Under the pieces are notes generated by a model. It did not search any database. It saw only the letters and a list, made by a program, of their open reading frames with translations, and was not told the DNA's origin. Of a DNA stretch of 64,000 nt, positions 10,294 to 22,083 are shown piece by piece; the stretch's first letter is position 1, and the number at the start of each line of letters is the position of its first letter. The DNA is taken from contig NC_037680.1 of the NCBI RefSeq assembly GCF_003255815.1, forward strand, positions 23,440,922-23,504,921, given 5' to 3'. The position numbers and the translations under genes were made by a program. The stretch comes from Theropithecus gelada (lineage: Eukaryota > Chordata > Mammalia > Primates > Cercopithecidae).

Positions 10294-12930
10294 GAGGGGA
10301 AAACAAATGTATTAGAGATGTATCTGATATGCTTTTCTGGACCAAAATGCAGTCACATCAATGACTCCTTGCTCTAAATGTAATTACAGAAAGTTTACTT
10401 TTATTCCTGAGATATGGCAAGAGGCTAAGCGTAGAAACACTGAGGCAAATGTAATATCATATCAGTTATGGCTCCATTATTGCCATTTGTTAAGTCTAAA
10501 CCATATGGGCTGTGGATTGGACCTTGGACACATCATATATTGTCACTGAATTCCAGGTTTTCATTAATAAAGAAGGGGAATCACCCAGATATTATGCTTA
10601 TAAAGAGAAACTAACACCATTCTGTGAGATGCACATATACAGATACCATGACCCCAAGTGCAACTATTGCAGTCTGGAAGAAGACAACTCGGTTGAACTA
10701 GATGTTCTTTTGCCCAGCAAACTGCAAGACAATTAATGAGTACTTTTCTTCCCTAGAAACAGACAAAACTAGTTTGGCAATCAGAGTGGCAGGAGAAACC
10801 TAAGTCCCCTCCATTTGTAGCAATGCAATTGAGCACCTCAAGGAAAGCAAACCTGCCTCTGGCTAAGCTGTGTCCACACATGCATGTGCATGCCTTTTCC
10901 CGATTGTATGATGTCGGTGGGTAGAGTGTGTTAATTTGTTAGGTGTTATTGAAAAATGAAATGCTATTAGCACTCTTTTTTATTTGGAATATACTTCATT
11001 TTAAGATCCATTGGGGCCAGTTAATCTCTTGGGATGGTTTGGAAAACTTCATTAAATTCAATGAAGGAAAAATAAGTGTAAGTGATTCTAAAAATAATCA
11101 TGAAATTTACTATATTTAATTTGCCAGCCCAAGTGCTTCTCAAGTCGGTAGTGACCAAGGATCCCTAGCATTAATGAACAATTACCATATTGCTGAAATC
11201 AACACCATATTTAGCCTTAAAAGCCTTCTTGTTATTGGTGCTGAAAGAGGCCAAAAATATCAGTAGCCCAGGAAGCATAAAATGTACTCTCTGTTAATGA
11301 AATGATCTCTTTAAATTAGGGTTTAACTATTCGAACACTATAATGCGAGAGAATTTGCTTTGTCATTGTTACCTTGCGGCCTAGAGACAGAAGCGTTTCA
11401 TACTGTGGTTCATCCTGTACCTTTTATCAAGGATAAATTCATGTTTTCGTTTAAAAACAAAGAAAGCTTACATAATCTCTCCTCATGATTAGCCCTTCCA
11501 GCAATTATCTGTTGCTTGGAATCAGTGTCAGCCAACCAAGTTCAGATGGCAAAAAAAAAAAAAAAAAAAAATGTTCATCTGCCGTGATGTGATTTAGAAG
11601 ACTGTGTGCATGGAAGGTACAGCTATGCATATACAGAGAACATATTTATCTAATTTGACTGCCAGTGATTTAATTAATGTTTGTCAAGCACTTTGAACAT
11701 GAAAAGAACTATCTGAAAGCTGAGAGCTATTACTCATAATCATTTTTCCTATTTGTTGAACTAAAATTAACATACAAATGTGATACTCTTATGGTATCTT
11801 TGAGAGAGATGCTCCTATTCTAACAAATTCATTGGACCACACTTTAAGAAAGTCTCATTAAAACTTCAAGGCTCTGGTTTTTGAAAGTCAAGCTTCAAGC
11901 TGGTTGGGTATCATCCATCAGTAGATTTTGAAGCATACAGGCAAAATAAACACCACTGACAGCTTGGGGAAGTGTATGCACCTGTTTATTGAGAAAAAGT
12001 TAACAGGGGCACATCTAAAATAAGAACACAGACCGCAACCTGATTTTCAAGAAGTTTTTGTGCATGCTTACACTTAAAATTACCCATATTATCATCTAAT
12101 TTTTTTCTTCTAATTTTCTCTCCAAAGAATAACTACTAATGAGCACGATGTCTTGGTAACAATCTGAGAGGAAAAGAAAAAAAGGGAAGACCCTATTTTA
12201 CAGCTTTGAGAAGAAGCAGACATGATGTTTTCCATTATTGCTTTTTCTCCAAGTCAAGTATAAGAGCAATTGGCAAAAGAAGAAGACATCTTGATGAGAA
12301 AGTAAGGAGCCTGGACAAGGGCCCTGGTCTGTCATTATTTTCCACGTAGAGATTTTAGCAGTATTGCATTCGTACCTGCAAAGGACTGGTGGGATATTTG
12401 TTGAACTTTCCAGGACCGTGAAGCAGAATGGACTCCCTGTGGAACAGAAGGTTGACTCTGACTTTCCCAGGAGATTTGTTTTTGAATTTTAGTTTCATTT
12501 TCTTTACATTCCAGTCCCCTAAAGATAATTTTTACATTGCACCGCAATGCAGAGTCTTCTTTGTGTACCACGCAGCACACATATCTTAATAGGGTATGCC
12601 TGATTAAAAACACTAGTCCCATCTCAACCCTATTAAACTGAACTATACATACGGGCCTGGAAATTTACCCTTTCTACAAGCTCCTCCATGGTTTTATGCT
12701 TTCTACAGTTCAAGAACCCTAGAGGAGGTATTGCTTGCCATGTCTGGCCATTCTCAGCACAGATCTTGTAGTAATCAGTTGCTGCAGGAACAGCGGTGTC
12801 CACAGATTACTCTCCAAAGAAGAGTCTTACAGTTTCCACCCTCTCATGTCATTAGCTTGGGGCCATGTAACTAGTAGTAAGCAATGGGCTTGCTGAAAAA
12901 TGAAGAGTGTTGCTTCCAGCTCTAGGTTCT
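10294..12930. other. 2.6 kb of repeat-poor sequence, no gene seen
   Basis: Apart from an A-run of about 21 bases at 11550-11570, no transposon text is evident. Frames at 10361-10736 (+) and 12335-12622 (-) show no domain I recognise and lack a convincing start or splice context. The low repeat load could mean regulatory constraint or simply old repeats decayed past recognition. Confidence 0.45.
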
Positions 12931-13097
12931 TTTTTTTTTTTTTTTTTTTGGTCTTTTTTTTTTTTTTTTCCTTTTTGTGGAGAACGGGGTCTCGCTATAT
13001 TACCCAGGCAGGTCTCGAACTCCTGGGCTCAAGCTATCCTCCCGCCTCTGCCTCCCTGAGAGCTGGGATTACAGGCGTGAGCCACCGTGCCCGGCCT
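12931..13097 (-). mobile_element. Alu monomer (FLAM-like), minus strand
   Basis: A poly-T/GGTC/poly-T stretch is followed by a single left-arm monomer that ends in GAGCCACCGTGCCCGGCC. The second arm is absent. It directly abuts a full Alu in the same orientation. AGCTCTAGGTTCT before it (about 12918) and AGCTGTGGGTTCT after the second Alu (13389) flank the pair as one target duplication. Confidence 0.85.
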
Positions 13098-13389
13098 TTT
13101 TTTTTTTTTAAAAAAAACAGAGTCTCCCTCTGTCTACCAGACAGGAGTACAGTGGCCCGATCTCAGCTCACTGCAACCTCCTCCTCCTGGGTTCAAGTCA
13201 TTCTCAGTGCCTGCCGAGTACCTGGAACAACAGGAGCACACCACGTGCCCGGCTAATTTTTGTGTATTTACTAGACATGCAGTTTTGTCATGTTGGTCAG
13301 GCTGGTCTTGAACTCCGCACCTCAAGAGATCCGCCCACTCAGGTCTCCCAAAGTGCTGGGATTACAGGCATGAGCGACTGTGCCCAGTC
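13098..13389 (-). mobile_element. Alu SINE, minus strand
   Basis: Begins with a T-run joined to an A-run at 13097-13120, then CAGAGTCTCCCTCTGT, and ends in GAGCGACTGTGCCCAGTC. It is a full-length dimer of moderate age. Because one target duplication flanks this copy together with the preceding monomer, either the younger one landed in the tail of the older, or they inserted as one composite. Confidence 0.9.
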
Positions 13390-15160
13390 AGCTGTGGGTT
13401 CTTAAGGGCACTCCCCCTTTCCCCACCTCTGTGTCCCTGGAAGCCCCATTTTCCAGATGGTATAGCTATAAGAAACAAGCGACCCTGCATCCCTGGGAGT
13501 GGGTCTGAAGAGCAACTAGACCCCTCAGGAGACTTCTGATGAGTGAAAAGTAAACCTTTAACAGTTTAAGAGCTCAGGTGTCATTCGCTACACTAGCATT
13601 GTGGAACCTATCCTGACAAACACAACCTGATTTAGCTATTTCTCTTTCACAACTGCAGAAACGTTTTTTAACTTTGCACTGTAAACAGGTAGAAAAGGAT
13701 AATAGAAGGAACAATGTAATTTACTGAATAAATCATTTAAATACAAATCGATATACAAAAATCACAAATAGTATATTGTATGACAGGAAAAAAAATGTTC
13801 TTTATGTAGTTCAGTTCTGACTTTACTCTCCAAACCTCACTCAAAGTAAAGAATTAATAAAATCTTTAGCCTACTGTATCTAGATAAAATATATTTGTCC
13901 TTGCCAAGCCTAAATCCTCTTCTTTTCTCCAACATGGCCATGCATCATTAACATTCCATCATGTGGGTTCTCAGATGGATATGGTTCCCATGTCCATTGC
14001 CAATCAGAAGTGGATTAATTACTTATGTGTATTTGTTGCTTAAAATTTACTTATTAAGTGCATCAACTAAATTTCTGTGACATTATTCACTAATTCTTTC
14101 CATTTGTTACTGCACAGATGTGTGCAATGCTGAAATACAAAGAGATTTCCTCTTCTGTGTGCTTTGGGTTCTGCCCTCACACACCTGGGTCCAGCACCTA
14201 TGGGAAGGATGAATCACAAAGCTTTGATGGAGGGGATGAGTGATGGAAAAACAACTTCCACAGAGGCCGTACACTTAGCAGAAGTCACTGATCTATACTA
14301 TTTGCTGATCTACCCCTGAAGCATTCTCTCTGACAGCAGAAGGCCAGTTTTTGCTATTGAACCATTTCAAAATCACTGTTTGAAAGCTACATATGCACAT
14401 AAAGAAAGGGCAGGGAACATTTTCTTTTCATGGGTTCTCAAGCACTACAGAGACTCTTTTGTCAGTTACTATGCCTATACTAACCAATCTTACAGCGGCC
14501 TCAAATCTTTTTTGAAACAATACATAAGCTAGCTACAGTTTGCTTCTCCCATGAGTAGAGTACAGTTAATAACATTTCTTATGTTTTAACACATCACCTT
14601 TCCCTTAATTCATTGACCAAATAGAAAAAAAAAATAATGTACTGTATTCTTTTTCCTGTTGCTTTTTCAATAATTCACTGAACAAATCCACATAACATTC
14701 CTGGAGTCGAATGGAAGAACCATATGAAATGCACCCATTGAAATCTTTTTCAGTTCTATTTGGTATTTATGTGTCCCCATTTTGAAATTGGGCCATGCTG
14801 CTTTTGTTCCTATAGAAAAGAAGTTATGATTTAAGAAAACTTTACAAAAGGGAAGCTGATCTTGATGTTATCAAGCTTCCCTCTTTTCTTTTAGCAGAAT
14901 ATTTGAGAAAATGCCAATTGGTGTCGCCTATCATCAGAGCTTTTCAAGATCTGATTACTTTTGAAAATTAACTTGCATAAAACTACCTGACCCTCTTTAA
15001 CAGATAATATTATATTCCCCTCTGAAAGGTTTGCACCCACATTTGTCTCTGTGTACTGAAAGAGTAAGACCATATCAAATGGTTTAGATGAAATGATGCC
15101 ATAACTAACATGTTCTCCCTTTTTGGGGGTGGGCAAGCATTGGTATAAACTCAGGCATTC
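13390..15160. other. Unique sequence, no gene seen
   Basis: AT-rich and without an exon, RNA gene or clear repeat that I recognise. The 14891-15136 minus frame has no domain signal. Confidence 0.4.
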
Positions 15161-15468
15161 GGCTGGGCGTGGTGGCTCAAGCCTGTAACCCCTGCACTTT
15201 GGGAGGCCAAGGCGGGTGGATCACTTAAGGTCAGGAGTTCAAGACCAGCCTGGCCAACATGGTAAAACCCCATCTCTACTAAAAATGCAAAAATTAGCCA
15301 GGCATGGTGGCGTACCCCTGTAATCCCAGCTACCGAGAGGCTGAGGTGGGAGAATTGCTTGAACCCCGGAGGTGGAGGCTGCAGTGAGCCAAGATCGTGC
15401 CACTGCACTCCCGCTTGGGTGACAGAGTGAGACTCCATGTCAAAAATACATACATACATACATACATA
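15161..15468 (+). mobile_element. AluS, plus strand, with (CATA)n tail
   Basis: Runs from GGCTGGGCGTGGTGGCTC to a tail that has mutated to CATA repeats (about 15447-15468). The target duplication TAAACTCAGGCAT is at 15146-15158 and 15476-15488. Confidence 0.95.
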
Positions 15469-15488
15469 AGTAACCTAAACTCAGGCAT

Positions 15489-16451
15489 CCATATTCTTTC
15501 ATGGTGAATGTTAACCGGAATGCCTTTTTTGTTCAGACTGTCACTGGATGTTTTTATAATTAGAAGATTCACTTTAAAATGAAAGTCTGAGGTTGATGAG
15601 GCAGAACCAGCTATTTTTAAAGGGAAATTCTTATTAGTACAAAATATTGCAGGACAAACAAAATGAATTTTTAAAGGCAGATTAACCAAATTGTTCATTA
15701 TTGTAGTAAACATTGCAAAAATCAAGAGGATGGACTATATTAGCCATATTATGGACATATTAGCCATACCCAAGCTAGAGAATGAAGCACTATGTACCAA
15801 TTTATGTACAATAATTGTTCATACTAGCATTTTCATAGTTTGGGCAGGGAGTCATTTTGTTCCATGTGACCTTTGTTCTCCAGGATTGGTTGCTATTAGA
15901 AAATAGAAACAATAAAAATAAAATATTTTATTTTAAAGGATTTTACTAAGCTAGCTTTGGGTTTTTAAAAATACTTGAACATCAAGGGTAAAGCAGAAAA
16001 CTAGTTTTAGGGAATCTGGTACCTTTACATCTTTACAGTAATTTGAGTATTTGAAAAGTAATATTGTTTCTTTTCTTTTTTATAAAGGACATTTAGTAAG
16101 GTATGTTTCAGTGGCATATCATTGTAGCATTTAAAAAGAATGACCATGAAAATCAAATTAGGTAAACATAGTCTTTTACCTTTTTTTAATTTTGCATTTC
16201 TAACATTTGGTTTTCCTTTGGGTGTAAATGGGTATGTCAGAGGAGGGGTATATTTCCAAGAAAGAGCTTAATAAAGTAATTTACTGACAGCAGGTCACCA
16301 CTAATAAGCAAATATTTTATAAATCGTGAGACTGAGTAGATTACAAAAGAAGGGGTGAAAACTGCTGCCAAAAGACACAACTTTCAAGGAGTTTTCAAAG
16401 ATGATGAAAGGATCTAAATGTCAATGGTACACATACACAGAATAATTCACT
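15489..16451. other. AT-rich unique sequence
   Basis: No gene or firm repeat. It contains a perfect 20-bp AT palindrome at 15915-15934 (AAAATAAAATATTTTATTTT). A 71-codon frame at 15691-15906 has no recognisable features. Confidence 0.4.
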
Positions 16452-16754
16452 TTTTTTTTTTTTTTTTTTTTTGAGACAGAGTTTCCCTCTTGTTACCCAG
16501 GCTGGAGTGCAACGGCGCGATCTCGGTTCACCACAACCTCCGCCTCCGGGGTTCAAGCGATTCTTCTGCCTCAGTCTCCCGAGTAACTGGAATTATAGGC
16601 ATGTGCCACCACGCCTGGCTAATTTTGTATTTTTAGTAGAGATGGGGTTTCTCCACGTTGGTCAGGCTGGTCTCAAACTCCTGACCTCAGGTGATTCGCC
16701 CACCTCGGCCTCCCAAAGTGCTGGGATTACAGGCATGAGCCACAGCGCCTGGCA
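16452..16754 (-). mobile_element. AluS, minus strand
   Basis: Poly-T of about 22 bases, full dimer, ending in AGCCACAGCGCCTGGC. The target duplication AATAATTCACTT is at about 16441 and 16755. Confidence 0.94.
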
Positions 16755-16779
16755 ATAATTCACTTCTTAAAGGTGCTTC

Positions 16780-17290
16780 ACTAGGTATTTTTAAACTTGT
16801 TATTTTGAAAATTCTCAAACATACACCAAAGTAAGAAGACTGTTATTACTAAAAGGGGTGCCCATGAAGTTATCACCATGTTTGTTACACTTGATTTAGG
16901 TCCCATTCCCTTCTTTGATGCTGCTTTTATGACTGGAATATTTTAAAGAAAATCCTAATATCGTGTTATTTTACACCTAAATACAATAGTATCTTATGTA
17001 ATTGCAATGCAATTATCACACCTATGTATGTTCAAAACGTCTATTTTCATATCCTTAAGTTATTGCTAGTGATTAACATTTTGTTTGATTTTTATGTTTA
17101 CTTTACTCCTTCCTCCTTTATAGTCACCTTCTCAATTAGCAAAAGAAATCCTACACCTTGATTATTTTTACCATATTCCTTGGACCCTTCCCATACCTTT
17201 CTCTGGCGTGATGTATATTCAGAATCTTAATACCATTTCCAAATTCTGCATTGCAATTGCCATGACACAAGAAAATTAAATTTAAATTTT
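16780..17290. repeat. Old LINE-like interspersed repeat (family uncertain)
   Basis: The text GAAAATTCTCAAACATACA, then GCCCATGAAGTTATCACC, then GGAATATTTTAAAGAAAATCC resembles a familiar ancient LINE-derived human repeat. I cannot fix the subfamily, and the boundaries are approximate. Confidence 0.45.
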
Positions 17291-17295
17291 GCTCA

Positions 17296-17594
17296 GCCGG
17301 GCACGGTGGCTCACACCTGTAATCCCAGCACTTTAGAAGGCCAAGGTGGGCAGATCATGAGGTCAAGAGATTGAGACCATCCTGGCCAACATGGTATGAC
17401 CCCCATCTCTACTAAAAATGCAAAAATTCGCTGGGCGTCATTGTTCACACCTGTAGTCCTAGCTACTCAGGAGGCTGAGGCAGGAGAATCACTTGAACCC
17501 ACGAGGTGGAGGTTGCAGTGAGCTGAGATCACACCACTGCACTCCAGCCTGGCAACAGAGCGAGACTCTATTTAAAAAAAAAAAAAAAAAAAAA
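17296..17594 (+). mobile_element. Alu SINE, plus strand
   Basis: GCCGGGCACGGTGGCTCACACC through an A tail of about 20 bases. TTGCTCA lies on both sides (about 17289 and 17595). Moderately diverged. Confidence 0.93.
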
Positions 17595-17599
17595 TTGCT

Positions 17600-18600
17600 C
17601 AAATTTCAAAGTTTATAGAGTGTAAAAACACTGTAATTTATTTTTAAAAATGAAACAAACCCATAACCTAGCTGTGACTGCATTGAGTAATCTGCTAGGT
17701 AATTTCTAGGATGTTTCTCCTGGGATCCTTTGCAAATATAGAAAGCCAATTTTTGCTCAATGAAGCCAGTAAACAAATACATAAAATTAAAAAGTAAATG
17801 ACTGGAAGATAAGGTTTAAATCCTAGCCTGAAAGAGGACAGGAATCCGACACACTGGTTGAAGAGAGTTCTATGGAGAAAAAACTCGTGGGGAGTCTCTT
17901 GAGAACACTGTCATCAGGATATAGAGGCTCCAGGTGTTCTCCAACATTGACTGTATCACCCTTCTCTACTCATGGCTACTCAATGGCATGTGCTACCCTT
18001 GAAGCGATAGCAGTACCCCCTTCAAACTTGGTGCAGTCTTACCAAGACCACACACAGTGAGGCAGAGGTGGTTTCCCAAAGGAAGATCAACTGAGGACAC
18101 CGAAAAAGAGAAAATGAGTGTATGGTAGGCAAATTCAACAGAAGGGCAGGATGAGAATGCTCTTATCCGTGGCTCTCTGTTCTTTAGCTTTTATTGACGG
18201 GTCACTGAGAAAACCAGTCTTTTTCACCAGCTCTGGCTTTGTTCATGTATATATGTCTGTATGTATATTAAAAACTATTAGAAACTACTAGTTTACTAGA
18301 ACCCCTTTCTTCATGTCCCCTTTGTTAGAAATCAGCATTTCATATAACTACAACATCCAAGCTGCTAGAACTGATGAGTTATGTGCGCCTGATACTATCC
18401 CACTGTCTTTTTTGAACTACTAAGGATGGATATTTAAAATTCACTCTAATTTATAACTTTCTATTTCATTTTTGGATCTCACTTTTACTCATTTAGCAAC
18501 TTTCCTTGCAGCTCACTACATAATAAAAAATAGAAATTTCAAAGCCTAGATCATTCCCCCTGTCCTTTCTGCCAAAACAACATCTGCTCCTGCCCCAGCC
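17600..18600. other. Unique sequence, no gene seen
   Basis: No exon, RNA gene or clear repeat recognised. The 62-codon frame at 17872-18060 lacks features. Confidence 0.4.
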
Positions 18601-18602
18601 AC

Positions 18603-18604
18603 AT

Positions 18605-18643
<39 letters not shown>

Positions 18644-19136
18644 TTTCTCTTTTTCAACTGTTATTTTAGGTTTGTGGGTACATATGCAGGTTTGTTACAT
18701 GGGTAAATTGCTTGTCACTGGGGTTTGGTGTACAAATGATTTAATCACTCAGGTAGTGAGCATGGTACTCAAAAGGTAGTTTTGCAACCCTCACCCTCCT
18801 CCCACTCTCCACCCTCAAGGAGGCCCTGGTATCTGTTGTTCCCCTCTTTGTGTTCATGTGTACTCAATGTTTAGCTCCCACTTATAAGTGAGGACATGCT
18901 GTATTTGGTTTTCTGTTCCTGCATTAATTTGCTTAGGAAAATGGCCTTCAGCTGCATCCATATTGCTGCAAAGGATATTATTTTGTTCTTTTTATGGCTT
19001 CATAGTATTTCGTGGTGCATATGTGCCATATTTTCTTTATGCAGTCTATCATCAATGGGCATCTAGGTTGATTCCATGTCTTTTCTATTGTGAATAATAA
19101 ACGTGATAACTGTGATAAACATGCATATATCTTTTA
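18603..19136 (-). mobile_element. L1 3' end (L1PB/L1MA-like), minus strand
   Basis: A (TTTA)n tail at 18603-18647 is followed by the reverse-oriented L1 3'UTR and distal ORF2. Marker phrases are GGTTTGTTACATGGGTAAAT, CTCCCACTTATAAGTGAGGA and TCATCAATGGGCATCTAGG. It is 5'-truncated to about 0.5 kb, so it is inactive. The 888-codon-scale ORF2 is absent and the small frame at 18888-19097 is L1 antisense text. Confidence 0.9.
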
Positions 19137-19333
19137 TATGACAGGATAACCCCCTTCCATACACACACACACCACACTCACACACTAGTTGTTAGTGCCT
19201 AGTGTGGTACACAGAAGGGATAAAATGAACATTAGTATTTAATTGGGATGTAGAAAATTTAGTCTCATATGAGCTTGCTACATAATGGAAGAGGTCAAAG
19301 ACTATTGGTCTAAAAGATGTGGCATTTTCCCTT

Positions 19334-19663
19334 TGGACCAAATGTTTCTCTTTTTTTTCTCTCTTTTTTTTTCTTAGATGGAGTCTCACTCTGTCACCCA
19401 GGCTGGAGTGCAATGGCACAACCTCTGCAACCTCTGCCTCCTGGATTGAAGCAATTCTCCTGCCTCAGTCTCCCAAGTAGCAGGGATTACAGGCACCTGC
19501 CACCATGCCCAGCTAATTTTTGTATTTTTAATAGAGATGGAGTTTTGCCATGCTTGCCAGGCTGCTCTTGAACTCCTGACCTCAAGTGATCTGCCTGCCT
19601 TGACCTCCCAAAGTGCTGGCGTTACAGGCGTGAGCCACTGCACCTGGCCCTGGACCAAATGTT
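19334..19663 (-). mobile_element. AluS, minus strand, with target duplications
   Basis: The Alu body is about 19351-19649, with a T/C-rich tail (TTTTTTTTCTCTC). The perfect 13-bp target duplication TGGACCAAATGTT is at 19334-19346 and 19651-19663. Confidence 0.95.
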
Positions 19664-19784
19664 ATAATCAGTGTTTAGAAGGATAAAGGGAAGAGAAGTT
19701 GTTCATGTACTATTTTGATTTCCAAGTAAACAAGCTTCACCTATCTAATTAACCCACTGTAAAGTAGTAGCAAAAACTACTACC

Positions 19785-19827
19785 AGTTTAGTACTAGTAC
19801 TACTACTACTACTAGTAGTACTAAACT
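19785..19827. repeat. Hairpin-forming (TAC/TAG)n inverted repeat
   Basis: Perfect 11-bp arms AGTTTAGTACT (19785-19795) and AGTACTAAACT (19817-19827) enclose an ACT/AGT trinucleotide run. The surrounding 19760-19870 region has further AGTAGT/ACTACT clusters. It could form a cruciform. Confidence 0.85.
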
Positions 19828-19869
19828 AGTAGTCTTAGAAACTAGTAGTAATAGAAACTACCATAAAGT

Positions 19870-20565
19870 AGTTTCAAGCTATCTTCAAGATATTTTAGAG
19901 CGTATGAGAAAGTAATTCATTCAGGAAAGCCTGTTCCACTTTCAGATGTTAGCTCCTCTCTCTGCCTCTCTTTCCCATTTTCCAGGGAGGATGATTCTGC
20001 CCATTGGATCCTGCAGATACATTGTGAGTAATTGCTGGGGACAGAGTTTATCTAACAGCAGCAGCTTCTTCTAGCCTGCTGCAGGACCTAGTGACTTCCT
20101 GCTAACCAAGTCCTTCCTTCCAACTTCTCTCTCTACTACACTCCTAAGAAAGGGCTTGCTATCTTCCCTCATATTTCAAGCCCTGACTTAAATCCAGTCT
20201 GCCGTACTTAATCCAGTATGCCACGTTTGTGTGTGTGTGTGTGTGTAGTGCTGGAACCTCGTCAAGGAGGGGAAATGGCTGTAATATGAGGTGGAGGCAG
20301 GGCGTGTAAAGCCTTAAGGTCTGGGTTAAAGTTTTTAAAGTTTATACTAAATGTTATAAGGAACTGTGGTAGAAATCTGTTTGGGGAGAAAAACACTCAT
20401 ACACCGGACTGCCCCTTCCTCTACCCCAGGAAACCTGTGATACTTTATAGAGACCCTACCTCTCATTCATGAGTGCCATGGTAATATTTTGTATGAATAT
20501 GGATATTAGTAAGCAGACTGTATATTAGGAGGAGATTTTATTAGTCAGAATATACCTACTGAGGA
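19870..20565. other. Unique sequence with a (TG)n run
   Basis: A TG dinucleotide run of about 10 units lies at 20227-20247. No gene is recognised. Confidence 0.5.
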
Positions 20566-20569
20566 ACGA

Positions 20570-20860
20570 AAAGCTGAGCGGGTGCGATGGCTCACAGCTG
20601 TAATCCCAGCACTTTGGGAGGCTGAGGCAGGCAGATAGCCTGAGGTCAAGAGTTTGAGACCAGCCTGGCCAATATGGCAAACCCCTGTCTCTACTAAAAA
20701 TACAAAAAATTATCTGGGCATGGGGTGTCAGGAGCCTGTAATCCCAGCTACTTAGGAGGCTGAGGCAGGGAGAATCGTTTGAACCTGGGAGGCAGAGGTT
20801 GCAGTGAGCTAAGACCATGCCACTGCACACCAGCCTGGGCAACAAAGTGAGACTCCTTCT
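20570..20860 (+). mobile_element. Alu SINE, plus strand
   Basis: GCTGAGCGGGTGCGATGGCTC through GACTCCTTCTCAAAAAG. The A tail has been converted into a purine microsatellite (see the next feature). Confidence 0.92.
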
Positions 20861-20861
20861 C

Positions 20862-20910
<49 letters not shown>

Positions 20911-20930
20911 AAGGAAGGAAGGAAGGAAGG

Positions 20931-20965
<35 letters not shown>

Positions 20966-20995
20966 GGAGGGCGGGCGGGAGGGAGAGAGAGAAAA
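20861..20995. repeat. Compound GA/GAAA/GGAA/GGGC microsatellite
   Basis: A purine-rich chain of GAAA, (GA)n, (GGAA)n, (GAAA)n, (GA)n, then GGGCGGGCGGGAGGG, grown from the Alu tail. It creates spurious Lys/Arg/Glu-rich frames (20817-21023 +) and their antisense (20748-21002 -). Confidence 0.95.
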
Positions 20996-20999
20996 GAAC

Positions 21000-21640
21000 C
21001 ATTTAGTATGGTGGAGGGCCTAGAGGGAACAAAGGACATTATTAAGTCAGAAATCCCACATTAGTTCTGAGAGCTTGGACCAATAGTTTCACCTTATAAA
21101 TATCACCGTCCCACATCATGGCCACGTACAAAGCTTCAGGCAAGCTTTTTTCCACCTATTCCGATTGTTCCCTGTTGCATTCCCAGACCTCCTTGGAGAG
21201 TTCTTATCTCCAATGTGCTCACCTGCCAACAAGCCCAGAGCCGGCCTAGATTTTGTCTCATCTTCATCAGCACTAGGTGGGTCAACACCAAATACCTAGT
21301 TGTTTACTTTGCCCATTCCCCACCCTCTCTCTTGAGTTTTCTGGTCTGCTAGACTACCAAAATGGGGATACAGTTCCACTTATGCGATTGGGGCTCGGGA
21401 GGAGGTTCAGAGAAAAACAGCAACCATACCCTAGTTTACTTACTTTCTATCCTTTGACTAGTCTTGAAGTGAAAACAAGATATATCTAAAGAAAGAAAAA
21501 CTTTAGTTGGTGGATAATTACATTCTACTTAAACTCAGTACAGAAGTCATTGGTGATGTTAATTTCCACAATATCCTGATTTTCTAGTTCTCTAACTTCT
21601 TCGCCTTATCCTTTGCAAGCAATTTTTCTTCTACCTGTAT
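21000..21640. other. Unique sequence, no gene seen
   Basis: Nothing recognised. The 70-codon frame at 21277-21489 has no features. Confidence 0.4.
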
Positions 21641-21644
21641 ACAG

Positions 21645-22056
21645 TCATTCCTCCCTCGGTATCCAATGGTGATTGGTTCCAGGACCCCTAAGGATACTAA
21701 AATTAAAGAATGCTTAAGTTCCTGTTATAAAATGGTGTAGTATTTGCATAGAAACTACACACACCCTCCTTTATACTTCAAATCATCTCTAGATTACTTA
21801 CAATACAAATACTATATAAGGCCGGGTGCGGTGGCTTATTCCTGTAATCCCAGCATTTGGGAAATCAAGAAGGGCAGATCGCTTGAGCTCAGGAGTTTGA
21901 GACCAGCCTGGGCAACAGCATGGTGAAACCCTGTCTCTACAAAAAAAAAAAAAAAAAATGTATTTTTTTGTTGTATTTTTATTTTTGTTTTCAGAATAAT
22001 TTCGATCTGGGGTTGGTTGAACCTGTGGCCACAGAACCTACAAAGGGCCAACTGTG
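21645..22056. mobile_element. MER2 (Tigger-derived DNA transposon), interrupted
   Basis: Starts CAGTCATTCCTCCCTCGGTA, continues with GATTGGTTCCAGGACCCC and TAAATCATCTCTAGATTAC-like text, and ends GGTTGGTTGAACCTGTGG then AGGGCCAACTGTG. The two ends are inverted repeats, as in MER2. A FLAM monomer (21821-21958) splits it, so the Alu monomer landed later. No transposase is encoded. Confidence 0.85.
21821..21958 (+). mobile_element. FLAM Alu monomer inside MER2
   Basis: GGCCGGGTGCGGTGGCTTATTC to GTCTCTAC plus an A tail of about 18 bases, about 120 bp in all. Only the left monomer is present, so it is an ancient free left-arm (FLAM) or truncated copy. Confidence 0.85.
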
Positions 22057-22083
22057 TTCTCATATTCCTTATATGTAAGCCTT

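Noticed and set aside
10512..10736. 74-codon frame with cysteines
   Set aside because: No recognisable zinc-binding spacing beyond chance, no start or splice context.
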